64,000 nt of DNA from an uncultured Candidatus Binatia bacterium (GTDB lineage: Bacteria; Desulfobacterota; Binatia; Bin18): contig OY282457.1 of the NCBI GenBank assembly GCA_958296235.1, forward strand, positions 2,483,684 through 2,547,683, in the 5' to 3' direction. Position numbers and translations under genes: made by a program. The notes beneath the pieces were generated by a model, which saw only the letters and a program-made list of their open reading frames with translations, was not told the DNA's origin and did no database searches. Shown piece by piece: positions 1 to 7,328 of this stretch; positions within the stretch are counted from its first letter, which is position 1; each line of letters starts with the position of its first letter.

Positions 1-1
1 C

Positions 2-2107
2 ATGAAAAATGTTTGGGAGTGGATAGCGCATTATTATTTTTCTTCGTCCGGCGCCGTGTTGCAGACCATTCTTCCTCGGACAGTCCGTCATCAGAGTACG
101 ATATCCGTCGCATTGCCGAAAAAGAAAGGGGGGAGAAAAAAGCCGAATACGGAAGACGACCGGAGGAAGCAACTTCTTGTTGACCGTCTGAAAGAGGGTG
201 AGAAAGAACTGCTGGCATACCTCACAGAAAAGAGGAGAGCGAGCGTGAAGACCTTGCAGCGACGCTTCCCTCAGCTAGTCACGAGAGAAACGCTTCAGCA
301 TCTCGAATCACTGAATCTGATTCGTCTGGCGGAGTCCTTCCCCCGACCGCGGACTATCACTGAATCCAATGAATCCATAGCCACGGCAGGGGCTTACGTT
401 GAAGAGCGGACTGATGATTCCGGGGACAGCGGCGAGCAGGCCCAATGGGACACGCTCTCTTTGACACCTGCCCAGCAAAACGCGCAAAGTGAAGTGGAAA
501 ATGCCCTGCAAAAGGGGGAATTTCGTATTTTTCTGTTGCACGGTGTCACTGGAAGCGGGAAAACCGAGGTCTATCTCAGGGCGGCTCGCTATGCCGTGAG
601 TCACGACAAAAGCGCGCTCTTCCTCGTCCCGGAGATCGCTCTGACCCAACAACTCGTCGCTCAGGTCCGGCAGCGTTTTGGTGGGCGTGTCGCCGTACTC
701 CACAGCGCAATGACCGATAAAGAACGCTGGGACGAGTGGAAACGGATTGCCCGTCAAGAAATAGCCGTTGTTGTTGGCGCACGTTCCGCTATCTTTGCCC
801 CCTTGATGAATCTTGGCTTGATTATTGTCGATGAGGAGCATGAAACGGCCTACAAGCAAGAAGACGGGGTACGCTATAATGCGAGAGATATAGCTGTTGT
901 ACGGGGTAAAATATCATCCTGTCCTGTAATTTTAGGGTCGGCGACTCCATCCCTTGAAAGTTACACCCATAGTCAAACGCAGCATTACACGGCCCTGGCT
1001 CTGCCAACTCGTGTAGCTGCGCGTCCATTACCCAAAGTCGAGATTATCGATCTCCGCAGGGAGGCCGGCTCAGGAAAAACCGCCCCTATTTTTTCAACCC
1101 GCCTGCAACACGCGCTGCGGGCCACCTATCAAGCTGGCAAGCAAAGCGTCTTATTTCTGAATCGCCGCGGGTATGCGAACTACCTGCAATGCCGCCTGTG
1201 TGGCGAGGCCCTCACATGTCCGCAGTGCAGCGTCAGCCTGACGTTCCATCTTCAGCGAAAGATATTGTGCTGTCATTACTGTGGCTTTACCAGGCGCAGC
1301 CTAGAGGTTTGCCCGACATGTAAAGAACCCGCGCTTGATGGGAATGGGATTGGGACGGAACAGGTTGAAGACGCCCTGAAGCACATATTGCCTGAGGTCC
1401 GTATTGCCCGGCTGGACCGCGACAGCGTAAAGCGCCGAGGAGCGCTTGATCGAGTGTTGCGGGCGTGGCGGGCGCATGAGTTTGACGTGTTGATTGGAAC
1501 GCAAATGGTTGCCAAGGGGCACGATGTACCAGGCGTGACGCTCGTTGGCGTAATCCTGGCCGATGTGACGCTCAACCGGCCAGACTTTCGGGCTGCGGAA
1601 CGGACCTTTCAATTACTTACTCAGGTTGCGGGCAGGGCCGGACGTGGGCCAGACCTTGGAACAGTAATTATTCAGACGTATGCGCCCAGACATTACAGTA
1701 TACAGTGCGCCGCCCGACACGACTTCGCCGGCTTCGCCGCTCAAGAGCAGCGCTATCGTAAACAGCTCGGCTATCCACCCTTCACCCGTCTGATTAATGT
1801 GCGTTTTGAGGGACGAAATGGACAACAGGTCGAGGCGACTGCCACGCTCTTTTCGCAGAAAATCGAACAAACTCTACAGTCCGAGGAGTTTGCATCCGCG
1901 GGGGTCGCGCGCCTTCAGATATTGGGCCCCGCTCCTGCCCCTATCGAACGCATCAAGGGACGGGAACGCTGGCAATTGCTGGTAAAGGGTCCCAATCGTC
2001 CGCTGTTACACGCCCTCATTGGAAAAGCGCGAGACGCCTTTGTGCAGGCCAAGCCGCTTCGCGACGTGCGGACAATCATTGATGTCGATCCGTATAGCGT
2101 GGTATGA
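2..2107 (+). CDS. priA: Primosomal protein N' (PriA helicase), 5' end outside window
   Basis: Superfamily 2 DNA helicase that reloads the replisome at stalled forks. The visible 701 residues hold a Walker A motif GVTGSGKT (about residue 181), the Walker B/DEAH-type DEEH (about 277) and the paired zinc-binding cysteines CRLCG, CPQC, CCHYC and CPTC (about 396-440). These are diagnostic of PriA. The open frame starts inside the N-terminal DNA-binding domain (WIAHYYFSSSGAVLQ matches the family's W..DYY.C..G.VL stretch). About 80 residues are therefore missing upstream, and the first ATG is very probably not the true start. The stop overlaps a possible def start. Confidence 0.95.
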   Translation: MKNVWEWIAHYYFSSSGAVLQTILPRTVRHQSTISVALPKKKGGRKKPNTEDDRRKQLLVDRLKEGEKELLAYLTEKRRASVKTLQRRFPQLVTRETLQHLESLNLIRLAESFPRPRTITESNESIATAGAYVEERTDDSGDSGEQAQWDTLSLTPAQQNAQSEVENALQKGEFRIFLLHGVTGSGKTEVYLRAARYAVSHDKSALFLVPEIALTQQLVAQVRQRFGGRVAVLHSAMTDKERWDEWKRIARQEIAVVVGARSAIFAPLMNLGLIIVDEEHETAYKQEDGVRYNARDIAVVRGKISSCPVILGSATPSLESYTHSQTQHYTALALPTRVAARPLPKVEIIDLRREAGSGKTAPIFSTRLQHALRATYQAGKQSVLFLNRRGYANYLQCRLCGEALTCPQCSVSLTFHLQRKILCCHYCGFTRRSLEVCPTCKEPALDGNGIGTEQVEDALKHILPEVRIARLDRDSVKRRGALDRVLRAWRAHEFDVLIGTQMVAKGHDVPGVTLVGVILADVTLNRPDFRAAERTFQLLTQVAGRAGRGPDLGTVIIQTYAPRHYSIQCAARHDFAGFAAQEQRYRKQLGYPPFTRLINVRFEGRNGQQVEATATLFSQKIEQTLQSEEFASAGVARLQILGPAPAPIERIKGRERWQLLVKGPNRPLLHALIGKARDAFVQAKPLRDVRTIIDVDPYSVV

Positions 2108-2127
2108 ATCACATTGAGAGGAAAGCC

Positions 2128-2673
2128 ATGATTCGTGAGATTTTAACCTTCCCGGACCCACGTCTCAAAAAGGCGGCAAGCGAAGTGGAGCAGATGGACG
2201 GCAGTCTGGCTGCGCTGGTTGAGGATATGGTCCAAACCATGTACGCCGCCCCAGGGATCGGACTGGCCGCGACCCAGGTCGGCTCGCACGATCGTATTGT
2301 TGTCCTTGATGTCAATCGGGAAGAGAAAGGCAAGGACCTGCTCAAGCTGGTGAACCCCAGAATCACGGCAAGAGAAGGCTCAATCGTCTGGGAAGAAGGC
2401 TGCCTCAGTGTGGTTGACTACACGGCCGAGGTCCAACGCGCCGCCAAGGTCGAAGTCAAAGCCTGGACCCTGGACCAACAGGAGATGACGGTGCAGGCCG
2501 AAGACCTCCTGGCCGTTTGCCTCCAGCACGAACTCGACCACCTCTCGGGCAAGCTCTTTATCGACCGGATCAGTCGGCTCAAACGCGAACTCTACTCACG
2601 TCGGGTCAAAAAATTGATCCGCGAAGGCCGTCCGCTCGAACGCAGCAAACAGCCGGAGTCTACCGGAATCTGA
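2128..2673 (+). CDS. def: Peptide deformylase
   Basis: Metal-dependent hydrolase that removes the formyl group from nascent N-terminal methionine. All three family motifs are present: GIGLAATQ (about residue 43), EGCLS (about 90) and HELDH (about 134). The Cys and two His ligate the metal and the Glu is catalytic. I chose ATG 2128 because the purine-rich GAGAGGAAAG lies just upstream and the product then begins MIREILTFPDPRL, the usual family start. An in-frame ATG at 2104 overlaps the priA stop and would add eight residues. It is followed by fmt, the enzyme that adds the formyl group; this pairing is common in bacteria. Confidence 0.96.
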   Translation: MIREILTFPDPRLKKAASEVEQMDGSLAALVEDMVQTMYAAPGIGLAATQVGSHDRIVVLDVNREEKGKDLLKLVNPRITAREGSIVWEEGCLSVVDYTAEVQRAAKVEVKAWTLDQQEMTVQAEDLLAVCLQHELDHLSGKLFIDRISRLKRELYSRRVKKLIREGRPLERSKQPESTGI

Positions 2674-2733
2674 GTCCCCTTAACCCCAACCCCTCATTCC
2701 CACTCCCTCCCGCCAGCGAGGAGCCTGTCCACG

Positions 2734-3705
2734 ATGCCTACGTCGCTTTCTCCGCCCCTCCCGGCCCGGCCATTGCGGCTGGTCTTTATGGGGACGCCGG
2801 AGTTTGCCGTGCCAGCGCTCCAAGCCCTGCTTGAGAGCGAGGACGCAGTGGTCGGGGTGGTGTGTCAGCCGGACAAACCCGCCGGAAGACGGCTGGACCT
2901 GCACGCGCCACCCGTCAAGGACTGCGCCCGCGGCCACGCCGTGCCGGTCTTTCAGCCGCAAAAAATTCGCACCCCTGAGGCGCTGGAACATCTCCACGGC
3001 TGGCAGCCTGACCTCATTGTTGTTGTCGCCTATGGCAAGATTCTTCCCAAGACGATGCTGGACCTGCCAGCCTTTGGCTGCATCAACATTCATGCCTCAC
3101 TCTTACCCAAATATCGTGGGGCCGCGCCCGTGCAGTGGGCCATTGCCCAAGGCGAAACGCACTCGGGCGTCACCATTATGCGGGTGAGCGAGGAGTTGGA
3201 CGCCGGTGATATTCTACTTCAAAAGTCAGTCGCTCTGAGACCGGACGAAACGGGTGGTAGCCTCCACGACACCCTTGCGGCGCTTGGCGCACAGGCGCTG
3301 ATGGAAGCGATGACATTGTTCAAACAGGGGAAACTCGTCGCAACGCCCCAAGATAAAGCTGCTGTTACCTACGCTCCGTTATTGAAAAAAGAAGATGGAG
3401 AGATCGACTGGACCCACAGCGCGGTCAGCATTGAGCGCCGTATCCGCGCCTTTCAGCCCTGGCCGTCCTCTTACACCTGGTTGGGAAAAAAGAGGCTGAA
3501 AATCCTGACCGCGCGTCTGAGCACGGTCGAAGCTTCCGCCACTCCCGGCACCATTCTCAACCGCCAAGACAAATCACTCACCGTCGCCACCGGCACAGGG
3601 GGCCTCACCCTCGCCCGCGTGCAACTCGAAGGCAAGAAAGCCCTGCCCATAGCCGCCTTCCTCACCGGCCACGCCCTCAAGCCCGGCGACCGCCTCGGCC
3701 GCTGA
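2734..3705 (+). CDS. fmt: Methionyl-tRNA formyltransferase
   Basis: Transfers a formyl group from 10-formyltetrahydrofolate to initiator Met-tRNA. The N-terminal catalytic domain shows FMGTPEFAVPALQAL and the signature HASLLPKYRGAAPVQWAI (about residues 120-137), followed by the C-terminal tRNA-binding domain. Length of 323 aa is normal. The start is ATG 2734; the first 18 residues are proline-rich, and ATG 2788 (MGTPEF) would be too short. The last 64 bp, coding LPIAAFLTGHALKPGDRLGR plus stop, recur at 4503-4566 and, partly, at 5176-5227, after each of the two inserted TA modules downstream. Confidence 0.96.
   Translation: MPTSLSPPLPARPLRLVFMGTPEFAVPALQALLESEDAVVGVVCQPDKPAGRRLDLHAPPVKDCARGHAVPVFQPQKIRTPEALEHLHGWQPDLIVVVAYGKILPKTMLDLPAFGCINIHASLLPKYRGAAPVQWAIAQGETHSGVTIMRVSEELDAGDILLQKSVALRPDETGGSLHDTLAALGAQALMEAMTLFKQGKLVATPQDKAAVTYAPLLKKEDGEIDWTHSAVSIERRIRAFQPWPSSYTWLGKKRLKILTARLSTVEASATPGTILNRQDKSLTVATGTGGLTLARVQLEGKKALPIAAFLTGHALKPGDRLGR
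3642..3705 (+). repeat. fmt-tail repeat, copy A (native fmt 3' end)
   Basis: These 64 bp are the functional 3' end of fmt. The same sequence recurs at 4503-4566 with two differences and at 5176-5227 with a few, always in the same orientation and always ending in a stop codon in the fmt frame. This is the reference copy and the presumed target (attB-like) site. Confidence 0.9.
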
Positions 3706-3779
3706 ACGTCGTCCGCCTCACTCTGTTCAAACTATGGGACAAGGAGCTTTCTTGATTGTCAGGCAATAGTTTGCTGGCA

Positions 3780-3807
3780 CCAAATCATACATTGGTGTAC
3801 GATTTGG
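3780..3807. promoter_or_regulatory. Inverted-repeat operator before hicA
   Basis: A 12-bp inverted repeat with one mismatch (CCAAATCATACA and TGTACGATTTGG) separated by TTGG ends one base before the hicA start. HicB antitoxins carry DNA-binding domains and repress their own operons, so this is a good candidate for the autoregulatory operator. That role is inferred from position and symmetry. Confidence 0.6.
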
Positions 3808-3808
3808 C

Positions 3809-4021
3809 ATGACTGGCGAAGAACTTATTCGGCGCGTCCGAAAACTCGGTCGCGCCCGGGGCGTCGCCGTCCGCTTTGAGAGCCGACAGGGCAAAGGCAG
3901 CCACGTCCGCCTTTATTACGGAGATCGTTTCGCTGCGGTCAAGGACCGAAGGAAAGAGATAGGCAAAGGCTTACTCGCCAGGATGCTTTCGCAACTCGGC
4001 CTGTCTCGTGAGGACCTCTAA
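3809..4021 (+). CDS. hicA: HicA-family toxin
   Basis: Small dsRBD-fold mRNA interferase of the HicA/YcfA family, 70 aa. The conserved core GKGSHVRLYYG contains the catalytic histidine, preceded by the family's MTGEELIRRVRKLG start. It lies upstream of hicB with 43 nt between the stop and the preferred hicB start. No strong ribosome-binding site is visible, and the operator-like repeat abuts the start. The module lies between fmt and the second copy of the fmt tail, so it arrived as an insertion. Confidence 0.85.
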   Translation: MTGEELIRRVRKLGRARGVAVRFESRQGKGSHVRLYYGDRFAAVKDRRKEIGKGLLARMLSQLGLSREDL

Positions 4022-4064
4022 CGCAAATGTAGTACTACGAGAGAAGAGAAAAGGGAGAAGAAGC

Positions 4065-4502
4065 ATGGCGCAATCGCTGCAACTGGCCTACCCGGCTACC
4101 CTGGAGGCGCAGGACGACGGCGCGCTGCTCGTGTCGTTTCCCGACATCCCTGAAGCGCTCACCGAAGGCGCGACCGAGGCCGAGGCGCTCACCGAGGCCG
4201 CAGATTGCCTCGTGGCAGCGCTTGGTGGCTACGTGAACGACGGGTGTGACATTCCACGCCCGTCGCCGGCGCGTGGCCGCCCACTGGTTCAGCTACCGGC
4301 ACTGGTAGCGGCCAAGCTCGCGCTTTACCAAGCTATGCGCGAGCAACGCGTCGGCAATGTGGCCCTGGCCAAACGGCTTGGGACAGTGGAAGGGACAGTC
4401 CGGCGGCTGCTCGACCTGGACCACCGCTCGCACATCGGCCATGTCGAGGCCGCTCTCAAGGCGCTCGGGCAACGCTTGGTGGTAGCGGCACGAGCCGCAT
4501 AA
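4065..4502 (+). CDS. hicB: HicB-family antitoxin
   Basis: Antitoxin partner of HicA, 145 aa. The N-terminal partial RNase H-like fold is recognisable from YPATLEAQDDGALLVSFPDIPEALTEG, followed by a C-terminal helix-turn-helix segment (GNVALAKRLGTVEGTVRRLLDLDH) that would bind the operator. ATG 4065 is preferred because AAGGGAGAAG lies just upstream; a longer frame opening at 4008 overlaps hicA and lacks such a site. The stop lies directly against copy B of the fmt tail. Confidence 0.88.
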   Translation: MAQSLQLAYPATLEAQDDGALLVSFPDIPEALTEGATEAEALTEAADCLVAALGGYVNDGCDIPRPSPARGRPLVQLPALVAAKLALYQAMREQRVGNVALAKRLGTVEGTVRRLLDLDHRSHIGHVEAALKALGQRLVVAARAA

Positions 4503-4566
4503 CCTGCCCATCGCCGCCTTCCTCACCGGCTACGCCCTCAAGCCCGGCGACCGCCTCGGCCGCTGA
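4503..4566 (+). repeat. fmt-tail repeat, copy B
   Basis: This 64-bp direct repeat of the fmt 3' end (3642-3705) has two substitutions. It codes LPIAAFLTGYALKPGDRLGR and a TGA in the fmt frame, but it has no fmt body in front of it. It begins one base after the hicB TAA, so the module boundary is sharp. The H-to-Y change suggests the copy came from a different fmt allele or has drifted. Confidence 0.9.
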
Positions 4567-4608
4567 GCACCTGCTGGGGCAATGCCCTTTGTCCGCGCGC
4601 CTTTACCC

Positions 4609-4636
4609 TTGATGTATGTAACGAATACGATACAAT
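4609..4636 (+). promoter_or_regulatory. Promoter for the higBA remnant
   Basis: TTGATG and TACAAT are separated by 16 bp, a good sigma-70-type match. The predicted transcription start falls at about the GTG start codon (4643), so the toxin message may be leaderless or have an extremely short leader. Confidence 0.5.
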
Positions 4637-4642
4637 TTTACC

Positions 4643-4867
4643 GTGCTCGAAGTCATTCACTATACTGATTCTTACGGTCGAGATTTGATCGCCGGTTGGC
4701 TCAATGGCCTACGAGACCGGAGGGCAATGGCGCGTATCGCGGCACGGGTCGAACGCCTTGAACTTGGCTTGCTCGGGGACTGTAAGTCAGTAAAGGGTGG
4801 GGTCAGCGAACTTCGGATTGACTACGGCCCTGGATATCGAGTCTACTTTGCCAGAACGGGAGAGACG
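4643..4867 (+). pseudogene. higB: HigB/RelE-type toxin lacking its C-terminus
   Basis: Residues 1-75 match the phage Gp49/HigB-like toxin family: GWLNGLRDRRAMARIAARVERLE followed by SELRIDYGPGYRVYFARTGET. In intact members the next residues are a hydrophobic strand and a GGDKxTQ motif; here they are absent. The frame runs from TGET straight into antitoxin-coding DNA and stays open, out of frame with higA, to 5236. A short deletion at about 4865-4880 is the simplest explanation. The likely start is GTG 4643, with no leader. I regard the toxin as inactive. Confidence 0.7.
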
Positions 4868-4880
4868 GGGCGACAAACCG

Positions 4881-5165
4881 ATGAAAAAGGTCAAACACAA
4901 CGATTGGTTGCGCGAACAACTGAGAGACCCCAGCTTTGCCGCCGAATATCTAACGGCAGCAGCAGAGGACGAAGAGCCGGCGGTATTCCTTCAGGCCCTG
5001 CGAAAGGTCGCCGAGACTCAAGGCATGGCAAAGGTCGCCAAACGGGCGGGGATTCCACGCGAAAGCCTGTACCGCATGCTCTCGGCAAAGGGCAATCCGC
5101 GTTGGTCAACGCTCGCTCCAGTGGTGCGCGCTGCGGGATTAAAGCTCGAAATCATTCAGCCTTGA
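4881..5165 (+). CDS. higA: HigA-like addiction-module antidote
   Basis: This 94-aa protein starts MKKVKHNDWLREQLRDPSFAAEYL and contains a helix-turn-helix (AKVAKRAGIPRESLYRMLSAKGNPRWSTL), as in the antidote family paired with Gp49-type HigB toxins. It follows the truncated toxin directly and appears intact. Keeping the antitoxin while losing the toxin's C-terminus is a common decay path. A start further upstream (4797) is in frame but would lie inside toxin sequence, so ATG 4881 is preferred. Confidence 0.8.
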   Translation: MKKVKHNDWLREQLRDPSFAAEYLTAAAEDEEPAVFLQALRKVAETQGMAKVAKRAGIPRESLYRMLSAKGNPRWSTLAPVVRAAGLKLEIIQP

Positions 5166-5175
5166 GAATGTCCAG

Positions 5176-5227
5176 TCGCCTTCCTCACCGGCCACGCCCT
5201 CAAGCCCGGCGACCGCCTCGGCCGTTA
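5176..5227 (+). repeat. fmt-tail repeat, copy C
   Basis: This is the third copy of the fmt 3' end, about 52 bp. It codes VAFLTGHALKPGDRLGR and ends CGT TAA where copies A and B have CGC TGA. It starts about ten bases after the higA stop and directly abuts the R1 junction repeat. Synonymous changes together with a preserved reading frame suggest it was once the end of a functional fmt allele. Confidence 0.85.
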
Positions 5228-5233
5228 AGCCAT

Positions 5234-5257
5234 TGAATTGGCTCTGTTGTTGACGGG
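5234..5257. repeat. Junction repeat R1
   Basis: The 24-bp sequence TGAATTGgCTCTGttGTTGACGGG matches R2 (6881-6904) and R3 (7694-7717) at all but a few positions. Similarity extends leftwards into the fmt-tail stop region (CCGTTAAGC here, CCGTCAAGC in R2 and R3). It marks the border between the fmt-tail modules and the GH12/MazEF/VapBC modules. Confidence 0.7.
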
Positions 5258-5284
5258 AAGGCACGGTAGTTCACCGAGTTTGTC

Positions 5285-6487
5285 TCAATCAACATTGATC
5301 TGCAAATTCCTGAGCCACAGCTCTCCCGTACCCTGTATGACCTCATTGCCCAATTCTACTGAGGTCACATAATGATTGGTGGGCAGGTGGCCGTGGTCAA
5401 TCAGGTAGGCGAGAAACTTCTCAAAATTGAGCGTGCCGCTCAGCTGATCCGGATGGCTGGCGAACGCGATATACGTATGACCTTGATCATATTCCGAGTT
5501 TATGTAGAGATCGTATGTAACGCTGTCAATCGCGACCTCAGCAACCAGAAACTCAGCCCCTTGTGGCTTGAAGGTCCGGTCCACCCAGATCATTATCTCA
5601 TGCGTAATGGTCTCCGGTGTCGGCGGATTGCTACTCGTTACCCACATCTCGAAGGCTAGGTTGTAAATCCCCCGTGCAGTCAACTCGACTTCATAGTTGA
5701 CCTGGAGTTGGTTAATGGACGATATCTGGCGGGGCAGGTCCGACGTTGTTGTTGAGGAACTCCACGGTTTATGTCCGTAAATCACTTCCGGGTAGGCTTT
5801 CACGTCACCTTCGTCCACCGGCCAGCGCCAACGCCAGCCATACTGATTTTTCCCTCCGACGACCCGCTTCAAGAGGCACTGTTCGTAATCGGTAATGTCT
5901 CCCTTATTCCAGACATTATTTGAATACCGGAAACCGAGACTGCTTAACTCCTCCCAGTCCTCACAGACGGTCTCAATCGCGTCCACCACCCCGGTGATAT
6001 TAAACCCCTGTGACGCTTGGTCCCAGCCTACTGTGACCTGTGTATTGCTCGGAGAAAGCTGAATGGTCCCCTGACCACTCTCACCCATGATAAATTCTTT
6101 TCCTAAGGTCACTACCGTAAAGGTCGCTTCCCCGAACTTGACCCCATCATCGAACACCTCCACGCGGTGTTCTCCATCTTCGAGGATATTATAGTTATAG
6201 ATGGTGATGAATCCGTTCCGGCCGTCATCCGCACAGCTTGGGACGGTATCGCTCCGCTCCGCACCATAGAGAACTTCTACCTGCTCTCCTCCATCAAAGC
6301 GCGCCGTGATAGTTCCGGCGGTACACTTCCAGCCCGAAATGATGCTCACGCCACTCTGGAAGGAACCTGGAGACGGGTTCCCCAAGCGCGCCGCCCCAGT
6401 TGAAGCTGGGACCGAAAAATAAGCGAGCAAAAAAGCCGTAGAGAATAACCAGAGCATCTGTCTCTGCCTTGTCCGCCCTATATTCAT
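5285..6487 (-). CDS. Secreted GH12-family endoglucanase-like protein
   Basis: About 400 aa with an N-terminal signal peptide (hydrophobic MLWLFSTAFLLAYFSVPAS). Next is a roughly 100-residue beta-rich domain with a single cysteine pair, then a C-terminal domain resembling glycoside hydrolase family 12: NNVW, YPEVIYGHKPW, EIMIWVD (nucleophile Glu, about residue 295) and ELGNEVIQGTG (acid/base Glu, about 381), ending in LWLRNLQINV. GH12 enzymes cleave beta-1,4-glucan or xyloglucan. The start ATG 6487 overlaps the TGA of the mazF remnant. A longer frame to 6538 belongs to mazF-derived sequence. The fold match is by eye, with catalytic residues conserved. Confidence 0.75.
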   Translation of the reverse strand: MNIGRTRQRQMLWLFSTAFLLAYFSVPASTGAARLGNPSPGSFQSGVSIISGWKCTAGTITARFDGGEQVEVLYGAERSDTVPSCADDGRNGFITIYNYNILEDGEHRVEVFDDGVKFGEATFTVVTLGKEFIMGESGQGTIQLSPSNTQVTVGWDQASQGFNITGVVDAIETVCEDWEELSSLGFRYSNNVWNKGDITDYEQCLLKRVVGGKNQYGWRWRWPVDEGDVKAYPEVIYGHKPWSSSTTTSDLPRQISSINQLQVNYEVELTARGIYNLAFEMWVTSSNPPTPETITHEIMIWVDRTFKPQGAEFLVAEVAIDSVTYDLYINSEYDQGHTYIAFASHPDQLSGTLNFEKFLAYLIDHGHLPTNHYVTSVELGNEVIQGTGELWLRNLQINVD

Positions 6488-6582
6488 TGACGGCCTCCGG
6501 CTTGCTCGTGGCCCGCTTGGGGATTGAAGTTCAACCATACGGCCTCGCCGCGTTTTGGGACATACTTGGCCGACCTTACCAT
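6484..6582 (-). pseudogene. mazF: MazF/PemK toxin, only the first ~30 codons left
   Basis: A frame starting at ATG 6582, overlapping the mazE stop as in intact mazEF pairs, reads MVRSAKYVPKRGEAVWLNF and then NPQAGHEQAG. This is the unmistakable MazF N-terminus. It leaves homology after AG and stops at 6484. The remaining ~80 residues, including the catalytic region, have been replaced by the GH12-type gene. Confidence 0.8.
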
Positions 6583-6818
6583 GTTTCTTTGCCTACCGCG
6601 GCTCCGGTGTCGATTTCCCCGTGCAAGTTATCCTCCGTCACCCCAGCCAAAAGATCGGCAAGCTTCAAATCGGGATGTTTTACCGGGGTAATAACCAGTT
6701 CTGCGCCACGCAGTGAGAATTTGACGGACGAGTGATTTGCCAGCCCGAGTTGGGTTGCAATGGGTTTGGGAATGCGCACGGCTAAGCTATTGCCCCATTT
6801 CTGTACGCGGGTCTCCAT
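6576..6818 (-). CDS. mazE: MazE-type antitoxin (AbrB-like)
   Basis: 80 aa. The N-terminal swapped-hairpin DNA-binding segment METRVQKWGNSLAVRIPKP is typical of MazE/AbrB proteins. The acidic C-terminal tail (LLAGVTEDNLHGEIDTG) is of the kind that wraps around MazF. ATG 6818 is preferred over 6827 because GAGGAG lies nine bases upstream of it. The cognate toxin is truncated, so this is an orphaned antitoxin. Transcription probably starts from the promoter in R2. Confidence 0.85.
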   Translation of the reverse strand: METRVQKWGNSLAVRIPKPIATQLGLANHSSVKFSLRGAELVITPVKHPDLKLADLLAGVTEDNLHGEIDTGAAVGKETW

Positions 6819-6849
6819 ATTTGTCATCCTCCTCAGCGTAGAGACAATG

Positions 6850-6878
6850 AAGATACTGAGCGCGTCAAAAGCCGTCAA
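6850..6878 (-). promoter_or_regulatory. Promoter for mazE within the R2 repeat
   Basis: On the minus strand TTGACG and TATCTT are separated by exactly 17 bp, upstream of mazE. The same promoter sits in R3 in front of vapB, so the repeated unit carries a conserved promoter. Confidence 0.6.
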
Positions 6879-6906
6879 GCTGAATTGTCTCTGCTGTTGA
6901 CGGGCG
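6852..6906. repeat. Junction repeat R2 (extended form)
   Basis: About 55 bp nearly identical to R3 (7665-7718), covering the promoter and the 24-bp core also found as R1. It lies between mazE and the 3' end of vapC, so it separates two TA modules. Confidence 0.75.
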
Positions 6907-6914
6907 GGTTCACT

Positions 6915-7328
6915 CTACGGGGTTAATAATCGCACGGCTTCCTCACTACCCAGCACGGTAAAGGGCAACCCAGGTAACGCCTTGAGGAAATCACGGTTTT
7001 CAGACACCAAGTAGGAAATGGCAGCTTCTTCAAGGTGAGCCGAAATTACGGCATCCCCCTTTTTTGCCCCACGCTGCTCCCACTGCCTGATGAGGTCTAA
7101 CCGGGCTGGAGTGTAATCCCAGGTCGCGGTTCGGGCTCTCGTCAGGGCGAGTACGACCCGTCTCATTTCTCCAGCCGTAAGGTTTCGCTGTAGTTCCAGA
7201 AAAATCTGGAGGTCTGGGAGTTTGTCGAAAAGCAGGGTTTCGCAGGCAGGATAGGTGGGCTCTTTGCGCAGGGCAAAAATCCACACATTTGTATCGACCG
7301 CGACCGCCTCATCCCGGATAGAGGTCAC
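6915..7328 (-). CDS. vapC: PIN-domain toxin (VapC-like)
   Basis: This 137-aa protein has PIN-domain ribonuclease features: AVDTNVWIFAL with the first catalytic Asp near residue 12, mid-domain acidic residues (AGE), and a C-terminal KKGDAVISAHLEEA followed by SENRDFLKAL carrying the remaining acidic positions. It starts with GTG 7328 and overlaps the antitoxin stop by 20 nt. The 3' end stops just outside R2. Confidence 0.8.
   Translation of the reverse strand: MTSIRDEAVAVDTNVWIFALRKEPTYPACETLLFDKLPDLQIFLELQRNLTAGEMRRVVLALTRARTATWDYTPARLDLIRQWEQRGAKKGDAVISAHLEEAAISYLVSENRDFLKALPGLPFTVLGSEEAVRLLTP

Noticed and set aside
2104..2127. ATG 2104 as the def start
   Set aside because: It overlaps the priA stop, but the better ribosome-binding site and family start are at ATG 2128.
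4797..4880. Longer higA start at 4797
   Set aside because: The stretch lies within the toxin remnant and has no similarity to the antidote family; ATG 4881 gives the known start.
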